From assembly GCA_964629765.1 (NCBI GenBank), contig CAZVTK010000041.1, positions 1 through 31,834 on the forward strand: DNA of 31,834 bases, read 5' to 3'. This DNA is from RCIO01 sp964629765 (GTDB taxonomy: Bacteria; Pseudomonadota; Alphaproteobacteria; Rhizobiales; Rhizobiaceae). Below the pieces are notes generated by a model. The model did no database searches and had not been told where the DNA came from. It saw only the letters and a list, made by a program, of their open reading frames with translations. The translations under genes were made by a program, and so were the position numbers. The stretch's first letter is position 1, and each line of letters begins with the position of its first letter. Positions 7,689 through 16,567 of this stretch are shown here, piece after piece.

Positions 7689-9494
7689 TCAGCTCGCCAG
7701 CCCTTTCGTGAGCTCCAGCGCCTGGCGCTCGAACAGGCCGCGATAGATGCCGCCGTCGCGCCGCACCAGCGCGTCGTGCCGGCCTTCCTCGGCGATGCGG
7801 CCCCTGTCGAAGACCAGCAGCCGGTCGAGCGCCTTCACGGTCGAGAGCCGGTGCGCGATGACCAGCGTGGTGCGCCCCTGCATCAGCCGCGTCATCGCCT
7901 GCTGGATCAGGTGCTCCGATTCCGAATCGAGCGACGAGGTCGCCTCGTCGAGGATCAGGATCGGCGCGTCGGCCAGGAAGGCGCGGGCGAGCGCCACGCG
8001 CTGGCGCTCGCCGCCCGACAGCTTCACCCCGCGCTCGCCGACCAGCGTGGCGTAGCCCTTGGGCAGCGCGGCGATGAAGTCGTGCGCGTTGGCGAGTTCG
8101 GCCGCCGCCTCGATCTCTCTCCTGCTCGCGCCCGGTCGCGCATAGGCGATGTTCTCGGCCAGCGAGCGGTGGAACAGGATCGGCTCCTGCTGGACGATCG
8201 CCACCTGCCGGCGCAGCGATTCCTGCGTGACCGCGGCGATGTCCTGCCCGTCGACGAGGATGCGCCCGCCGCTGACGTCGTAGAGGCGCTGCACGAGCTT
8301 GACGAAGGTCGTCTTGCCCGAGCCGGAATGGCCGACGAGGCCAACGCGCTCGCCCGGACGGATCTCGACCGAGAAGTCGCGATAGAGCGGCGCGGCGTGG
8401 CTGCCGTAGTGGAACGTCACGCGGTCGAAGCGGATGCCGCCTTCTGTGATGGCGAGAGACGGCGCGCCCGGCCGGTCGGCGACGCCGAGCGGCTCGGCCT
8501 GCAACTCGACCAGTTCCTCCATGTCGTTCACCGAGCGCTGGATATTGCGCACATGGGTGCCGATGTCGCGCAGATAGCCCTGCAACAGGAAGAAGGATGT
8601 GAGCATGAAGGTGACGTCGCCGGCGCTCGCCTGCCCGTCCGCCCACAGCCACAGCGCTGTGCCGATGATCGCCGCGCGCATGAACAGCAGCGCCACGCCC
8701 TGCGCAGTGCCGCTGAAGGTGCCGTAGGTCCAGGTGCGGCGCGTGCGGCGCTGCCACTTGCCGAGCACGGCGCCGAGGCGCGCCTCCTCGCGCCGCTCGG
8801 CCCCGAACGCCTTGACCACGGCGTTGCAGGAGACGGCGTCGGCCAGCGCGCCGCCGACCTTCGTGTCCCATGCGTTGGAGAGCGTGGCGGCCGGCGCGAC
8901 GACGTAGAGCGTCAGCCCCACGGTCAGGCCGACATGGAGCACGCTGAAGGCGGCAACGATGGCGCCCATCACGGGCCAGTGCCAGCCGAGCAGCAGCGTC
9001 GTGCCGAAGAGCATGGTCAGCGATGGAACCAGCGCCATCAGGACAGTGTCGTTGAGCACGTCGAGCGCCCACATGCCGCGCGTGACCTTGCGCACCGTGG
9101 AGCCGGCGAAGGAATTGGCGTGCCAGTCGGTCGACAGATGCTGCACGCGCCGGAACGCACCCGCGCCGATGTCCGACATCATGCGCAAGGTGAGCGTGAT
9201 GATGCCCATGAACGCCGTGTGACGCAGCAGCAGCGCGCCGCCGGCGAGCAGCATCAGCGCGGCGAAGGCGCCGAGCGCCGTGCGCCGGATTTCGGGGTCG
9301 CCGGGCACGCCCGACGCGATGGCGTCGACCAGCCGGCCGGCGAAAAGCGGCGTCAGGACATCGGCCAGCGTGGCTGTCAGGAAGGCGGCCGCCAGCCATG
9401 CGCAGCGCAGCCGCTGGCGCCGCCAATGGACGGCGGCGAAGGCGAATACGCTGCGGAAAGCGCCGCCGCGCAGGTCGTTTCGAGAGTTGGGCAT
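7689..9494 (-). CDS. ABC exporter, fused membrane and ATPase domains
   Basis: 601 residues. The N-terminal half (about 15-330) has six hydrophobic segments of an exporter-type transmembrane domain. The C-terminal half is a complete ATPase: Walker A GHSGSGKT (388-395), Q-loop region VAIVQQEPILFHRS, signature LSGGERQR (492-499), Walker B ILILDE (512-517) and H-loop His548. It is a half-transporter that should work as a dimer in the inner membrane, driving export of a lipid, peptide or drug; the substrate is not predictable. All catalytic residues are present. The start ATG 9494 has only a weak ribosome site. Confidence 0.92.
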   Translation of the reverse strand: MPNSRNDLRGGAFRSVFAFAAVHWRRQRLRCAWLAAAFLTATLADVLTPLFAGRLVDAIASGVPGDPEIRRTALGAFAALMLLAGGALLLRHTAFMGIITLTLRMMSDIGAGAFRRVQHLSTDWHANSFAGSTVRKVTRGMWALDVLNDTVLMALVPSLTMLFGTTLLLGWHWPVMGAIVAAFSVLHVGLTVGLTLYVVAPAATLSNAWDTKVGGALADAVSCNAVVKAFGAERREEARLGAVLGKWQRRTRRTWTYGTFSGTAQGVALLFMRAAIIGTALWLWADGQASAGDVTFMLTSFFLLQGYLRDIGTHVRNIQRSVNDMEELVELQAEPLGVADRPGAPSLAITEGGIRFDRVTFHYGSHAAPLYRDFSVEIRPGERVGLVGHSGSGKTTFVKLVQRLYDVSGGRILVDGQDIAAVTQESLRRQVAIVQQEPILFHRSLAENIAYARPGASRREIEAAAELANAHDFIAALPKGYATLVGERGVKLSGGERQRVALARAFLADAPILILDEATSSLDSESEHLIQQAMTRLMQGRTTLVIAHRLSTVKALDRLLVFDRGRIAEEGRHDALVRRDGGIYRGLFERQALELTKGLAS

Positions 9495-9766
9495 GATTCG
9501 TCGGCGCCGCGCGGCGCCATCCCGGATTAAAGGCGAAAGGAACGGCCGGACCGGAAACGATCAATGGCCGCGAGGCGAGCGCCGGCAAAGGCGCGGCGTT
9601 CTAACGGCGGGAGAAGATCCCGGCGTCGGAACGACGGGAGCGAATGTCAACTCGGCGCATTCCGACCTCCCGGCTCGCTGGTGAAGATGCGGGGCTTATA
9701 ACCGAGGGGCGGCGGGCCGGCAAGCCGAGGCGCCCGCCCCTCGGCCGGCACCCGCTTGCGCGCCAT

Positions 9767-9789
9767 AAAAACTAATGATATTAGTTTTT
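9767..9789. promoter_or_regulatory. 23-bp palindromic operator in a 323-nt gene-free gap
   Basis: AAAAACTAAT (9767-9776) and ATTAGTTTTT (9780-9789) are perfect inverted arms around GAT. The site is an AT-rich island in GC-rich DNA, 28 nt before the hydrolase start. It is the obvious target of the TetR regulator encoded at the end of that transcript and probably overlaps the promoter. The rest of the gap between the ABC exporter and the hydrolase (9495-9766) shows no gene or other clear signal. Confidence 0.75.
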
Positions 9790-9817
9790 TCACGAAATAG
9801 ATTAGTGGAGCAATCTC

Positions 9818-10711
9818 ATGTCGGGCACCATGACCATGGCGGCGCTCGCGCCAGCCCCTTCCGCCAGCGACGGCCTGCATTCCCGGCAGGACGCCGCGGT
9901 GCGCCATCTGGAGCATGCCGGCGGCCGCATCGCCTATGACGACCGCGGCGCGGGACCGCTGGTGGTCCTGCTGCCAGGCCTCGGCGATGTGCGCGCCGAA
10001 TACCGCTTCCTCGCTCCGAAGCTCGCGGCGGCGGGGTTCCGCGTCGTGGCCATGGATCTGCGCGGGCACGGGCAGTCCTCCACCGGATGGGACGATCACC
10101 GCGCCTCAGCGCTCGGCGCCGATGCGCTGGCGCTCGTCAGCGCGCTCGATGCCGGTCCCGCGACGCTGGTCGGCACGTCGATGGGCGCGGCGGCGGTCGC
10201 GTGGGCGGCCGCCGAATCGCCCCGACAGGTCTGCGGCGTGGTGGCGATCGGGCCGTTCGTGCGCGACGTGCCGCCGTCGTCGCGGCTTGCCGGCTGGCTC
10301 CAGTCCGCGATCATCAGGCTGGCGTTCAACGGCCCGTGGAGCGTCTGGGCCTGGGGCAAGTTCTACGGCTCGCTCTACGGCAAGAAACCCGCCGATTTCG
10401 ACGCCTATGTCGCGGCGCTGAAAGCCAATCTGTCGGAGCCGGGACGGATGGATGCCGTGCGGGCCATGATGGCCGCGAGCAAGGCCGAGGTGGAAGCACG
10501 ACTGGGGGAGGTGAACGCCCCTGCCCTCGTCGTCATGGGCACGGCCGACCCGGATTTTTCCGATCCGAAGGCCGAAGCCGGGACGGTGGCGCGCCTGCTG
10601 CGCGGGCAAACCGTCATGGTCGAGGGCGCCGGGCACTATCCGCATGTCGAGCAGCCCGACCTCGTCGCCGGCGAGATCGCGGCCTTCATCCATGGTTCGG
10701 GGCGAGGCTGA
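9818..10711 (+). CDS. alpha/beta hydrolase
   Basis: 297 residues of the alpha/beta-hydrolase fold. The oxyanion region is LLPGLGDVRAEYR (51-63), the strand-turn block AMDLRGHGQSS (78-88), nucleophile Ser121 in GTSMGA, acidic residue in MGTADPDFSD, and catalytic His in GAGHYPHVEQP. The physiological substrate is unknown; esterase, lactonase or haloperoxidase-like roles are all possible. GGAG lies 8 nt before ATG 9818. The stop codon overlaps the ATG of the next TetR gene (TGATG), so the two are translationally coupled. Regulation by that TetR through the 23-bp palindrome upstream is likely. Confidence 0.9.
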   Translation: MSGTMTMAALAPAPSASDGLHSRQDAAVRHLEHAGGRIAYDDRGAGPLVVLLPGLGDVRAEYRFLAPKLAAAGFRVVAMDLRGHGQSSTGWDDHRASALGADALALVSALDAGPATLVGTSMGAAAVAWAAAESPRQVCGVVAIGPFVRDVPPSSRLAGWLQSAIIRLAFNGPWSVWAWGKFYGSLYGKKPADFDAYVAALKANLSEPGRMDAVRAMMAASKAEVEARLGEVNAPALVVMGTADPDFSDPKAEAGTVARLLRGQTVMVEGAGHYPHVEQPDLVAGEIAAFIHGSGRG

Positions 10712-11286
10712 TGGCGCGCGCCGGGCTCGACCGCGCCGCCGTGCTCGCCGCCGCCGGGCGCATCGCCGACGCGGAGGGTCTTGGCGCGGTGACGCTGTCG
10801 CGGCTCGCGGCCGGGCTCGGCGTCAAGGCGCCCTCGCTCTACAACCACGTCGCGGGGCTGCCGGACATCGAGCGCGCGCTGGCGATCGCCGGCGTGCGCG
10901 AACTGAACGCGCGCCTGCTGCGCGCGGTGGCCGGGCGCGCCCGCGAGGATGCGTTGCTGGCGATGGGCCTTGCCTACAGCCGCTTCGCGCGCGAGCGGCC
11001 CGGCCTCTACGCGGCCTCGGTGCGCGCGCCCGCCGAGGGCGACGAGGAGCACCGGCAGGCCGGCGAGGAGACGGTCGGCACGGTGGTGGCCGTGCTCGCC
11101 GGCTACGGCCTTTCGGGCGACGACGCGCTGCACGCGACGCGCGCCTTGCGCGCCATCATCCACGGTTTCGTGGCGCTCGAGGCGGCCGGCGCGTTCGGGC
11201 TGGCGCTCGACCTCGACGAATCGCTGACGCGCCTCATCAGGGCGTTCGGCAAGGGGCTGGCGCAGGGGCAAGAATCCGCGCCGTGA
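10711..11286 (+). CDS. TetR-family regulator of the hydrolase operon
   Basis: 191 residues. The DNA-binding domain is at 1-50 (AVLAAAGRIADAEGLGAVTL, then LAAGLGVKAPSLYNHVAGL). The C-terminal part has features of the WHG-type ligand domain (ALRAIIHGFVALEAAGAFG). The ATG shares one base with the hydrolase stop. Being in the same operon as the enzyme and downstream of a perfect AT-rich palindrome, it probably represses itself and the hydrolase until an effector binds. Convergent with the aminotransferase, with a 9-nt gap. Confidence 0.9.
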   Translation: MARAGLDRAAVLAAAGRIADAEGLGAVTLSRLAAGLGVKAPSLYNHVAGLPDIERALAIAGVRELNARLLRAVAGRAREDALLAMGLAYSRFARERPGLYAASVRAPAEGDEEHRQAGEETVGTVVAVLAGYGLSGDDALHATRALRAIIHGFVALEAAGAFGLALDLDESLTRLIRAFGKGLAQGQESAP

Positions 11287-11295
11287 CGAGCGGGG

Positions 11296-12411
11296 TCAGC
11301 CCGCGCGCGCCTCGGCGATGGCCCCCGGCAGCGCGGTCGCGAAGATCGCGACCTCGTCGGCCGGGCCGGTGCTGACGCGGATGCAGCGGTCGAGGCCGGG
11401 CGCCATCGGCTTCCTCACGAACACGTCGCGCGCCAGCAGCGCCTGCATGAGCTTCAGCGCATAGGCGCCGTCGCCGCCCGTATCGAGCGTGACGAAATTG
11501 GTCGCGGAGGGAATCGGCTTCAGGCCGTTGGCCCGGCCGACCGCGGCGATTTCGTCGCGCGAGGCGGCGATGCGTTCCAGCACGTCGGCGAGATAGGCCG
11601 TGTCGGCCAGGGCCGCGACGCCGGCGGCCTGCGCCATACGGTTCATGCCGTAATGGTTGCGCACCTTGTCGACCGCCGCGATCATTTCGGGATGGCCGAT
11701 CGCATAGCCGCAGCGCAGCCCGGCCAGCCCGTACGCCTTGGAGAAGGTGCGCAGGCGCAGCACGTTCGGCCGCGCCGGGTCGAGCGGCGGCAGGGCCGAG
11801 GCAGGCGCGGTTTCGCCATAGGCTTCGTCGAGCAGCAGCAGCGTGCTGCGCGGCAGGCGCGCGGCGAAGCGCTCGATCTCGCTCGCCTCCCACCATGTGC
11901 CCATCGGGTTGTCGGGGTTGGAGAGATAGACCAGCGGCGCCTTCTCGCGTCCGGCCGCCGCCAGCAGCCCGTCGAGGCTCTCGCGGTCGTCCTCATAGGG
12001 CACGGTGACGAGCCGGGCGCCGAAGCCGGCCACATGATAGTTGAAGGTCGGGTAGGCGCCGAGCGAGGTCACGACCGGCGTGCCGCGGTCGGCGAACAGG
12101 CGCACGGCAAGCCCCAGCAAGCCGTCGATGCCCTCGCCGACCGCCACGCTCTCGAACGGCACGGCGAGGCGCGCGGCGATCGCGACCTTCAGGTCCACAT
12201 TGTCGGGGTCGCAATATTTCCACATCGCGCCCGCCGCCTCGGCCATGGCGCGCGTCACCGAAGGGGCCGGCCCGAAACCGTTCTCGTTGGCGCCCAGCCG
12301 GGCGCGAAAGGCGCGGCCGCGCCGCCGCTCCTGCGTCTCGGGCCCGACGAAGGGAACCGTTGCCGGCAGGCTTTCGGCGAGCGGGGTCAGGCGCGGGCGG
12401 TCGGCGGTCAT
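11296..12411 (-). CDS. PLP-dependent aminotransferase, histidinol-phosphate aminotransferase-like
   Basis: 371 residues from ATG 12411. Fold-type I aminotransferase of the HisC group. ANENGFGPAPS (41-51) matches the substrate loop, SNPDNPMG (164-171) and DEAYGE (195-200) contact PLP, and the Schiff-base lysine is K225 in RTFSKAYGLAGLR. RVSTG near the C-terminus holds the carboxylate-binding arginine. HisC paralogues in this group also act on aromatic amino acids or cobalamin precursors, and no other histidine genes are nearby, so the true substrate is open. An in-frame upstream extension to 12495 crosses the intergenic region and lacks family similarity. Confidence 0.87.
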   Translation of the reverse strand: MTADRPRLTPLAESLPATVPFVGPETQERRRGRAFRARLGANENGFGPAPSVTRAMAEAAGAMWKYCDPDNVDLKVAIAARLAVPFESVAVGEGIDGLLGLAVRLFADRGTPVVTSLGAYPTFNYHVAGFGARLVTVPYEDDRESLDGLLAAAGREKAPLVYLSNPDNPMGTWWEASEIERFAARLPRSTLLLLDEAYGETAPASALPPLDPARPNVLRLRTFSKAYGLAGLRCGYAIGHPEMIAAVDKVRNHYGMNRMAQAAGVAALADTAYLADVLERIAASRDEIAAVGRANGLKPIPSATNFVTLDTGGDGAYALKLMQALLARDVFVRKPMAPGLDRCIRVSTGPADEVAIFATALPGAIAEARAG

Positions 12412-12523
12412 AGGGAAGGTCTCGGGCGGCGAAAGGCGCCTCTTACGACGAATGCCCGGATGCGGCAATCGCGCCCGCCCCGCGACCGGCGGCACGGCTG
12501 CCCAAAGTGCCCGCCAGAATGCG

Positions 12524-12550
12524 AAAAACCCGGCGGTCGCCCGCCGGGTT
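12524..12550 (-). terminator. rho-independent terminator of the first porin
   Basis: AACCCGGCGG (12527-12536) pairs with CCGCCGGGTT (12541-12550) around TCGC. On the minus strand the stem is followed by a short T-run (12528-12524). It lies 26 nt past the porin stop, and almost the same stem ends the two other porin genes. Confidence 0.8.
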
Positions 12551-12576
12551 CCTTTTCAGGCCGACTGATGCGGCGA

Positions 12577-13632
12577 TCAGAAATTGCGCTGTAGGCGCAC
12601 AATGGCGTAGGGCGCGCCCACAACGTTTCCGCCCACCGTGTCGAAGCCGACCTCGGGGGTGACCACGAAATCGTCGGTGAAGCTGATCGGCAGGGCCGCC
12701 GCCGCCAGGAACTGGCCGCCGGAGAACCACTGCGCGGTGAGCGCCAGCGCCACCTTCTGCGAGAAGGCGAGGTTCAGGCCGGCGAGCACCGACAGGTTGC
12801 CGGTGGCGCCGCCGCCGTAATCGAAGCCGTAAACGCCCGCCGGATCGCTGGTGTACATCGCCATCAGCTTGAAGAAGCTGCCGTTGGTGTTCGGGAAGTT
12901 GACGACCAGCGAAGCCTTGGCGCCGATGCCGAGGCCGCCCGCGCCGTCGGTGTCGAGACCGACCATGGCGCCGATGGAGCCCCAGCCGCGGGTGAAGTTC
13001 AGGCCGATCTCCGCATCCGGGATGAAGTCGGCGACGCTCTGGTCGTTGACCAGCGCGGCGATGAACGAGAAGCCGTTCGAGCCGGTGAAGGTGTAGCTGA
13101 CCTCGGTCGTGTTGTTGTAGCCGTAATAGCCGTCGTTGAGGGTCGTCGTGCCGTATCCGAGGAAGCGCGAATAAGGCGACTCGGTGAGACCGAACAGCCA
13201 CGCCCCGCCGTTCGGGCGAACGATCTCGATATAGGCGTGCAGCAGGTTCATGGTGACGCCGTAGGCGCCGGGAGCGCCGGCGGCCGGAGCGGCAACCGCG
13301 TTGAAGCCCCAGTTCAACTCCACCTCGGCATAGCCGCGCACGGTGCCGACCTCGGTGTCGGTGCGCACATCGAAATTGGGCGCGAAGCGGGTGAACGCGG
13401 TCAGGCTGGGATTGACGCGAACATTGTATTCGAAATCGGTACGATAGTAGCCGCCGATCTTGAGGCAGGTCTCGGTGCCCGGGATGTAGAAGAAGCCGGT
13501 GCCGTAGACGTCGCAGATGCGGACGTATTCCATGGGCTCGGGCTGCGGGACGACGATCGCGTCGGCAGCCAAGGCGCCGGTCGAGGCGGTTGCGAGAGCC
13601 GCGGAGCCGATCAGAAGGCTCTTGATGGTCAT
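12577..13632 (-). CDS. Omp2-type porin (Porin_2 family), copy 1
   Basis: 351 residues; outer-membrane trimeric porin of the alphaproteobacterial Omp2 family for passive uptake of small solutes. Signal peptide MTIKSLLIGSAALATASTGA ending ALA, then the mature start ADAIVVPQPEPMEYVRICD and the conserved GTGFFYIPGTETCLKIGGYY. The C-terminus VRLQRNF ends in the phenylalanine needed for outer-membrane assembly. GGAGA lies 8 nt before ATG 13632. It is the most divergent of the three porins here in its middle (loops), but shares a near-identical stretch from about codon 30 to 60 with the other two, suggesting gene conversion. It has its own terminator. Confidence 0.93.
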   Translation of the reverse strand: MTIKSLLIGSAALATASTGALAADAIVVPQPEPMEYVRICDVYGTGFFYIPGTETCLKIGGYYRTDFEYNVRVNPSLTAFTRFAPNFDVRTDTEVGTVRGYAEVELNWGFNAVAAPAAGAPGAYGVTMNLLHAYIEIVRPNGGAWLFGLTESPYSRFLGYGTTTLNDGYYGYNNTTEVSYTFTGSNGFSFIAALVNDQSVADFIPDAEIGLNFTRGWGSIGAMVGLDTDGAGGLGIGAKASLVVNFPNTNGSFFKLMAMYTSDPAGVYGFDYGGGATGNLSVLAGLNLAFSQKVALALTAQWFSGGQFLAAAALPISFTDDFVVTPEVGFDTVGGNVVGAPYAIVRLQRNF

Positions 13633-14176
13633 GGACAGTTCTCCGAAATTCAATCTCATTTGCCGACCCGCAATACGCGCCTCTCGGACCGGCGCCCCTC
13701 TCCGGGATTGGTCCCTCCTTATCCTCCCAACCCCGCCGCCGCTCAACGGGAAATCCGCCGGAAGCTGGCATCGGAACCCATCGCCCGCGCATCCTGTTGC
13801 AGAAATGCTTCACCAACCTGCCGCGATGACGGGCATCTGCATCGATTCGGGCATGCTGCCCGCCTTGAGACCAGTGAAAGGCCACGAATTTCACCATGAT
13901 CGACTGGCTCGACTCTCATATTCGCGGCAGATTCGCGGTGCAGGACTGGCCTCGTCAGCCGGCGGCGAGGCAAAGGCATGTCATCCGGAAGTAGAACCGG
14001 CGGCCGGACGATGACGGGCAAAGGAACGCGAAGTCGAATCGCGTCGCCAAGTCCGGTTCGGACCGGTGCGGCGGCCGGCACCCGGCCCCCGCCCTGGCCC
14101 TGGCCCGGGCGCATGGCGGCCGCGGGTTTGCACAAAGGCCGGCGGACGCGCATCCTGCCGGCATGAGGAGAGGCCA
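13633..14176. other. gene-free divergent promoter region
   Basis: 544 nt between the first porin (leftward) and the second hydrolase (rightward). It must hold both promoters, but no convincing -35/-10 pair was found. A 32-codon ORF from ATG 13896 has no ribosome site and is probably chance. A short CCGGT/ACCGG inverted repeat is present near 14060. Nothing else is supported. Confidence 0.5.
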
Positions 14177-15058
14177 GTGGCCGATTTCGAGGATTTTTTC
14201 CATACGGCGCAGGACGGCCTGCGCCTGCATGCCCGCCTCTATGGCGGCCGGGCGGCGGGCGCGCTGCCCGTGGTCTGCCTTGCCGGCCTGACGCGCAACG
14301 CCCGCGATTTTCACGCGCTCGCGCTTCACCTGTCGCAAGACGCGGCAACGCGGAGGCAGGTCGTCGCCTTCGACTATCGCGGCCGCGGCGAATCGGCCCG
14401 CGACCCGGACTGGCGCAACTACAATGTCGCGGTCGAGGCGGCCGACATCCGGGCCGGCCTGACCGCGCTCGGGATCGGCGAGGCCGCCTTCATCGGCACG
14501 TCGCGCGGCGGGCTGATCATCCTGGTGCTCGCCGCGCTGGCTCCGGGGCTGATCCGGGCGGCGGTGCTCAACGATGTCGGGCCGGTGATCGAAGGCGCGG
14601 GCCTCGCCGAGATTCGCGCGCATCTGGAAAAGCCTTTCGAGCCCGCCGACATCGCCGAGGCGGCTGTGAGGGCAAAGGCAAGCCAGGGCGCGGCGTTTCC
14701 CGCCCTGACCGGGGACGACTGGCTCCGCGCGGCGCGCGCCTTCTGGCGCGAGGAGAACGGCCGGCTCGTGCCCGACTACGACCCGGCGCTGCTGAACACG
14801 CTCGCCGGGATCGATTTTTCCAAACCGTTGCCGGCGCTGTGGCCGCAGTTCGAAGCCCTGTCCGCCATTCCGCTGCTGGCGATTCGCGGGGGCAACTCGA
14901 CCCTCCTGTCGCAGGAGACGCTGGCCGCGATGGCGCAGCGCCATGGCGCCATGCAGGCGATCACCGTGGACGGGCAAGGCCATGCGCCGCTGCTCGAAAC
15001 CGCGGGTCTGCCGATGCGGATCGCCGCGTTTCTGGATGAGGCGGACAGGACGCGCTGA
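14177..15058 (+). CDS. alpha/beta hydrolase
   Basis: 293 residues from GTG 14177, chosen because AGGAGAGG lies just upstream and the protein then begins VADFEDFFHTAQDGLRLHAR, normal for the family; an upstream ATG extension is low-complexity Pro/Gly/Arg. Motifs are VVCLAGLTRNARDFH (32-46), AFDYRGRGES (64-73), nucleophile Ser109 in GTSRGG, and catalytic His in VDGQGHAPLLE. Related proteins include esterases and carboxylesterase-like enzymes; the substrate is unknown. It lies alone between two leftward porin genes. Confidence 0.88.
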   Translation: MADFEDFFHTAQDGLRLHARLYGGRAAGALPVVCLAGLTRNARDFHALALHLSQDAATRRQVVAFDYRGRGESARDPDWRNYNVAVEAADIRAGLTALGIGEAAFIGTSRGGLIILVLAALAPGLIRAAVLNDVGPVIEGAGLAEIRAHLEKPFEPADIAEAAVRAKASQGAAFPALTGDDWLRAARAFWREENGRLVPDYDPALLNTLAGIDFSKPLPALWPQFEALSAIPLLAIRGGNSTLLSQETLAAMAQRHGAMQAITVDGQGHAPLLETAGLPMRIAAFLDEADRTR

Positions 15059-15137
15059 ACTTACGTCGCCCCCCGCCACCGGTTTCGGCGCCGGACGGAG
15101 GACGGCAATCCCGCGACAGGCCGACAGGCCGACAAAC

Positions 15138-15167
15138 AAAAAGACCCGGCGGTTTCCCGCCGGGTCT
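15138..15167 (-). terminator. rho-independent terminator of the second porin
   Basis: AGACCCGGCGG (15142-15152) pairs with CCGCCGGGTCT (15157-15167) around TTTC, with the minus-strand T-run at 15142-15138. It lies just after the porin stop and matches the terminator of the third porin arm for arm. Confidence 0.85.
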
Positions 15168-15188
15168 CTTCAAGTCACGAGGCTGCTA

Positions 15189-16238
15189 TCAGAAGCCGCG
15201 CTGCAGGCGAACGACCGCGCCAACACCCTTGGCGGTGTCGAAGCGAACTTCCGGGATCACGTTGAAGCCGCGAGCCACAGCGAAGTCGAGGTTGACAGCG
15301 GCGTCGATGGCGCCGGTGTTGAACCACTGGGCATGCAGGTTACCGGTGACCTTCGGCGAGAACTTCGCCTGGAGGCCGGCCAGAACCGACAGGGTCGCGC
15401 CCGCCGCAGCCGGATTCGCCGCGCCCGGCGCCGGGATGACAGCCGGAACGGTCGGAGCGTAGCTGCTGCCGGCGGCGCTGGCGCCCATGATCATCAGAGC
15501 GCCGCTGACGCCCGAATTGCCGAACTTCACGCGGGTCCACACCTTGCCGCCGACCGACGCGGTGCTCGAGTCATAGCCGAGAGCGGCGCCGATCGAGCCC
15601 CAGCCGCGGTCGAACCGCACGCCGAGTTCCGCATCCGGGACCAGATCGGCAACGCTGGTGTCGTTGACGATCGACGCCCAGAAGTTGAAGCCGTTCGAGC
15701 CGGAGAAGGCGTAGGTCGCTTCCGTCGAACGGTTGAGAGCGAAGCTGCCGCCGTTCAGCGTGTAGAGGCCGTTGCCGGCCATGCGGCTGTACGGACGGAT
15801 GGTGCGGCCGAACAACCAGCTGTGCGAGCCACGGATGATCTGGATGTAGGTGTCGTCGATGCCGCCCAGAGCCGCCGCGTAGGCGCCAGCCGGCGCGGTG
15901 TTGTTGACCCAGCCGTAGTCGAAGTTCACCGACGCGTAGCCGCGGATCGTGCCAACTTCGCTGTCCGAACGGACGTCGAAGTTCACGTTGAAGCGGGTGT
16001 AATAGGTCAGCGCGGCCGCGGCCTTGACGTTGTACTCGGCGTCGACACGATAGTAGCCGCCGATCTTGAGGCAGGTCTCGGTGCCCGGGATGTAGAAGAA
16101 GCCGGTGCCGTAGACGTCGCAGATGCGGACGTATTCCATCGGTTCCGGCTGGGGGACGACGATCGCGTCGGCAGCCAGGGCGCCGGTCGAAGCCGTCGCG
16201 AGGGCCGCTGAGCCGATCAGAAGGCTCTTGATGTTCAT
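15189..16238 (-). CDS. Omp2-type porin (Porin_2 family), copy 2
   Basis: 349 residues. The signal peptide MNIKSLLIGSAALATASTGA is identical to that of copy 3, followed by ADAIVVPQPEP and a beta-barrel ending VVRLQRGF. The middle differs from copy 3 in surface-loop regions (for example WVNNTAPAGAYAAALGG), while both ends are nearly identical at the DNA level (about 180 bp from the start codon and a further long run near the 3' end). Strong TGGAGG ribosome site 6 nt before ATG 16238, inside a small hairpin. Divergent from copy 3 with 329 nt between them, the layout of omp2a/omp2b in Brucella. Confidence 0.95.
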   Translation of the reverse strand: MNIKSLLIGSAALATASTGALAADAIVVPQPEPMEYVRICDVYGTGFFYIPGTETCLKIGGYYRVDAEYNVKAAAALTYYTRFNVNFDVRSDSEVGTIRGYASVNFDYGWVNNTAPAGAYAAALGGIDDTYIQIIRGSHSWLFGRTIRPYSRMAGNGLYTLNGGSFALNRSTEATYAFSGSNGFNFWASIVNDTSVADLVPDAELGVRFDRGWGSIGAALGYDSSTASVGGKVWTRVKFGNSGVSGALMIMGASAAGSSYAPTVPAVIPAPGAANPAAAGATLSVLAGLQAKFSPKVTGNLHAQWFNTGAIDAAVNLDFAVARGFNVIPEVRFDTAKGVGAVVRLQRGF

Positions 16239-16567
16239 TTCTGACCTCCAGTCAAAAGTTTAAGTATGGGTATGGGTACTTTTTGCCGAAGGACAGCGTT
16301 CCCTGCCCCATCCCCAAGCGACGAAAAAGACGCGCTACACGCCCCTTCTTCGAGTCAGACCATTACCGATGGGCCGGGGCGGTTCAACTGCGATCGTCGC
16401 CGCAGCGGGGTTGGAACGGCGGGATGCCGCAAACATGTTGCACAAAAGCCACGTTTTGGCGGTGCCCGGTAAGAAAGCATTAAGATTGCGGGCGCGGGCG
16501 CGTGTCCGCCGCCGCGCGCCGCCGCCCGCCTCCTCCGGCTTCACCCGATTCTGACTGGAGGTCAGAA
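16239..16567. promoter_or_regulatory. divergent porin promoter region with ribosome-site hairpins
   Basis: 329 nt with no gene. At each end the ribosome site TGGAG sits in the loop of a 7-bp stem directly before the ATG. On the plus strand (16549-16567) the arms are TTCTGAC and GTCAGAA. On the minus strand (16257-16239) the arms are TTTTGAC and GTCAGAA, so one A-U-type pair is a wobble but the stem is kept. A direct repeat of TATGGG lies near 16266. No clear -35/-10 pair was identified. The hairpins may tune translation of both porins. Confidence 0.6.

Noticed and set aside
7539..9530. 663-codon plus-strand ORF opposite the ABC exporter
   Set aside because: Shadow frame; the minus strand encodes a complete ABC exporter with all motifs.
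13896..13994. 32-codon ORF starting MIDWLDSHIRGRF
   Set aside because: No ribosome site and no similarity recognised; length is within chance.
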